This document shows, in pieces, positions 5,267-5,279 of a DNA stretch of 5,279 nucleotides. The stretch is from NCBI GenBank assembly GCA_036751905.1, contig DAIOTP010000189.1:1-5279 (forward strand). Reading direction: 5' to 3'. A model generated the notes under the pieces. It searched no databases. It had not been told where the DNA came from and saw only the letters and a program-made list of their open reading frames with translations. Positions within the stretch are counted from its first letter, which is position 1. Every line of letters begins with the position of its first letter. The stretch is from T3Sed10-241 sp036751905 (lineage in GTDB: Bacteria > Bacteroidota > Bacteroidia > Flavobacteriales_D > Cryomorphaceae). Both the position numbers and the translations under genes were made by a program.

Positions 5267-5279
5267 GTCGCTGGTCGCT
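5267..5279. repeat. Two further 7-bp units at window end
   Basis: GTCGCTG (5267-5273) and GTCGCT (5274-5279, cut by the window end) share the unit length, orientation and consensus of the array at 4325-4387 (GTNACTR, with G for A at position 4 as also seen in that array). The array probably continues beyond the window. Confidence 0.4.

Noticed and set aside
5227..5267. G-quadruplex motif
   Set aside because: Five G-runs exist, but every set of four needs a loop of eight or more bases, outside the usual 1-7 rule.

Overview
The window looks like chromosomal DNA of a Bacteroidota bacterium. I infer this from the protein types: an Nfu protein with its own N-terminal domain, an AddB-like PD-(D/E)XK nuclease of about 930 residues, a TPR protein and a small conserved-looking orphan. 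Shine-Dalgarno sites are weak or absent, and there is one good match to the Bacteroidota -7 promoter element TAnnTTTG. Base composition is near half G+C by eye. No rRNA, tRNA, CRISPR array, transposase or phage gene was found.

Layout, left to right. (1) Bases 1-592, plus strand: the end of an Nfu/NifU-type iron-sulfur cluster carrier whose start lies outside the window. (2) Bases 593-1323: about 730 bases with no intact gene. It holds a short inverted repeat, what looks like a decayed minus-strand gene (686-1141) broken at three homopolymer runs and one stop codon, small repeats, and a strong hairpin with a T-run just before the next gene. (3) Bases 1324-4134, minus strand: a 936-residue AddB/RecB-like nuclease with all nuclease motifs present but no iron-sulfur cysteine cluster. 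Its start codon abuts a 9-bp-arm inverted repeat. (4) Bases 4135-4384: a divergent regulatory gap, a possible 52-residue plus-strand ORF, and a degenerate array of nine 7-bp units. (5) Bases 4385-4960, minus strand: a protein with four exact 34-residue TPRs. (6) Bases 4978-5232, plus strand: an 84-residue protein of unknown function, divergent from the TPR gene with only 17 bases between starts. (7) The last 47 bases hold a 9-bp tandem duplication across a stop codon and two more copies of the 7-bp unit.

The genes do not form one obvious pathway. Nfu is Fe-S housekeeping, and the nuclease would belong to an AddAB-like recombination or repair complex whose helicase subunit is not in the window. 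The TPR and small genes are a divergent pair. The least ordinary parts are the non-coding ones: the 7-bp repeat array and its reappearance at the window end, the palindrome at the nuclease start, and the broken gene at 686-1141. I did not find convincing evidence of a new multi-gene system.
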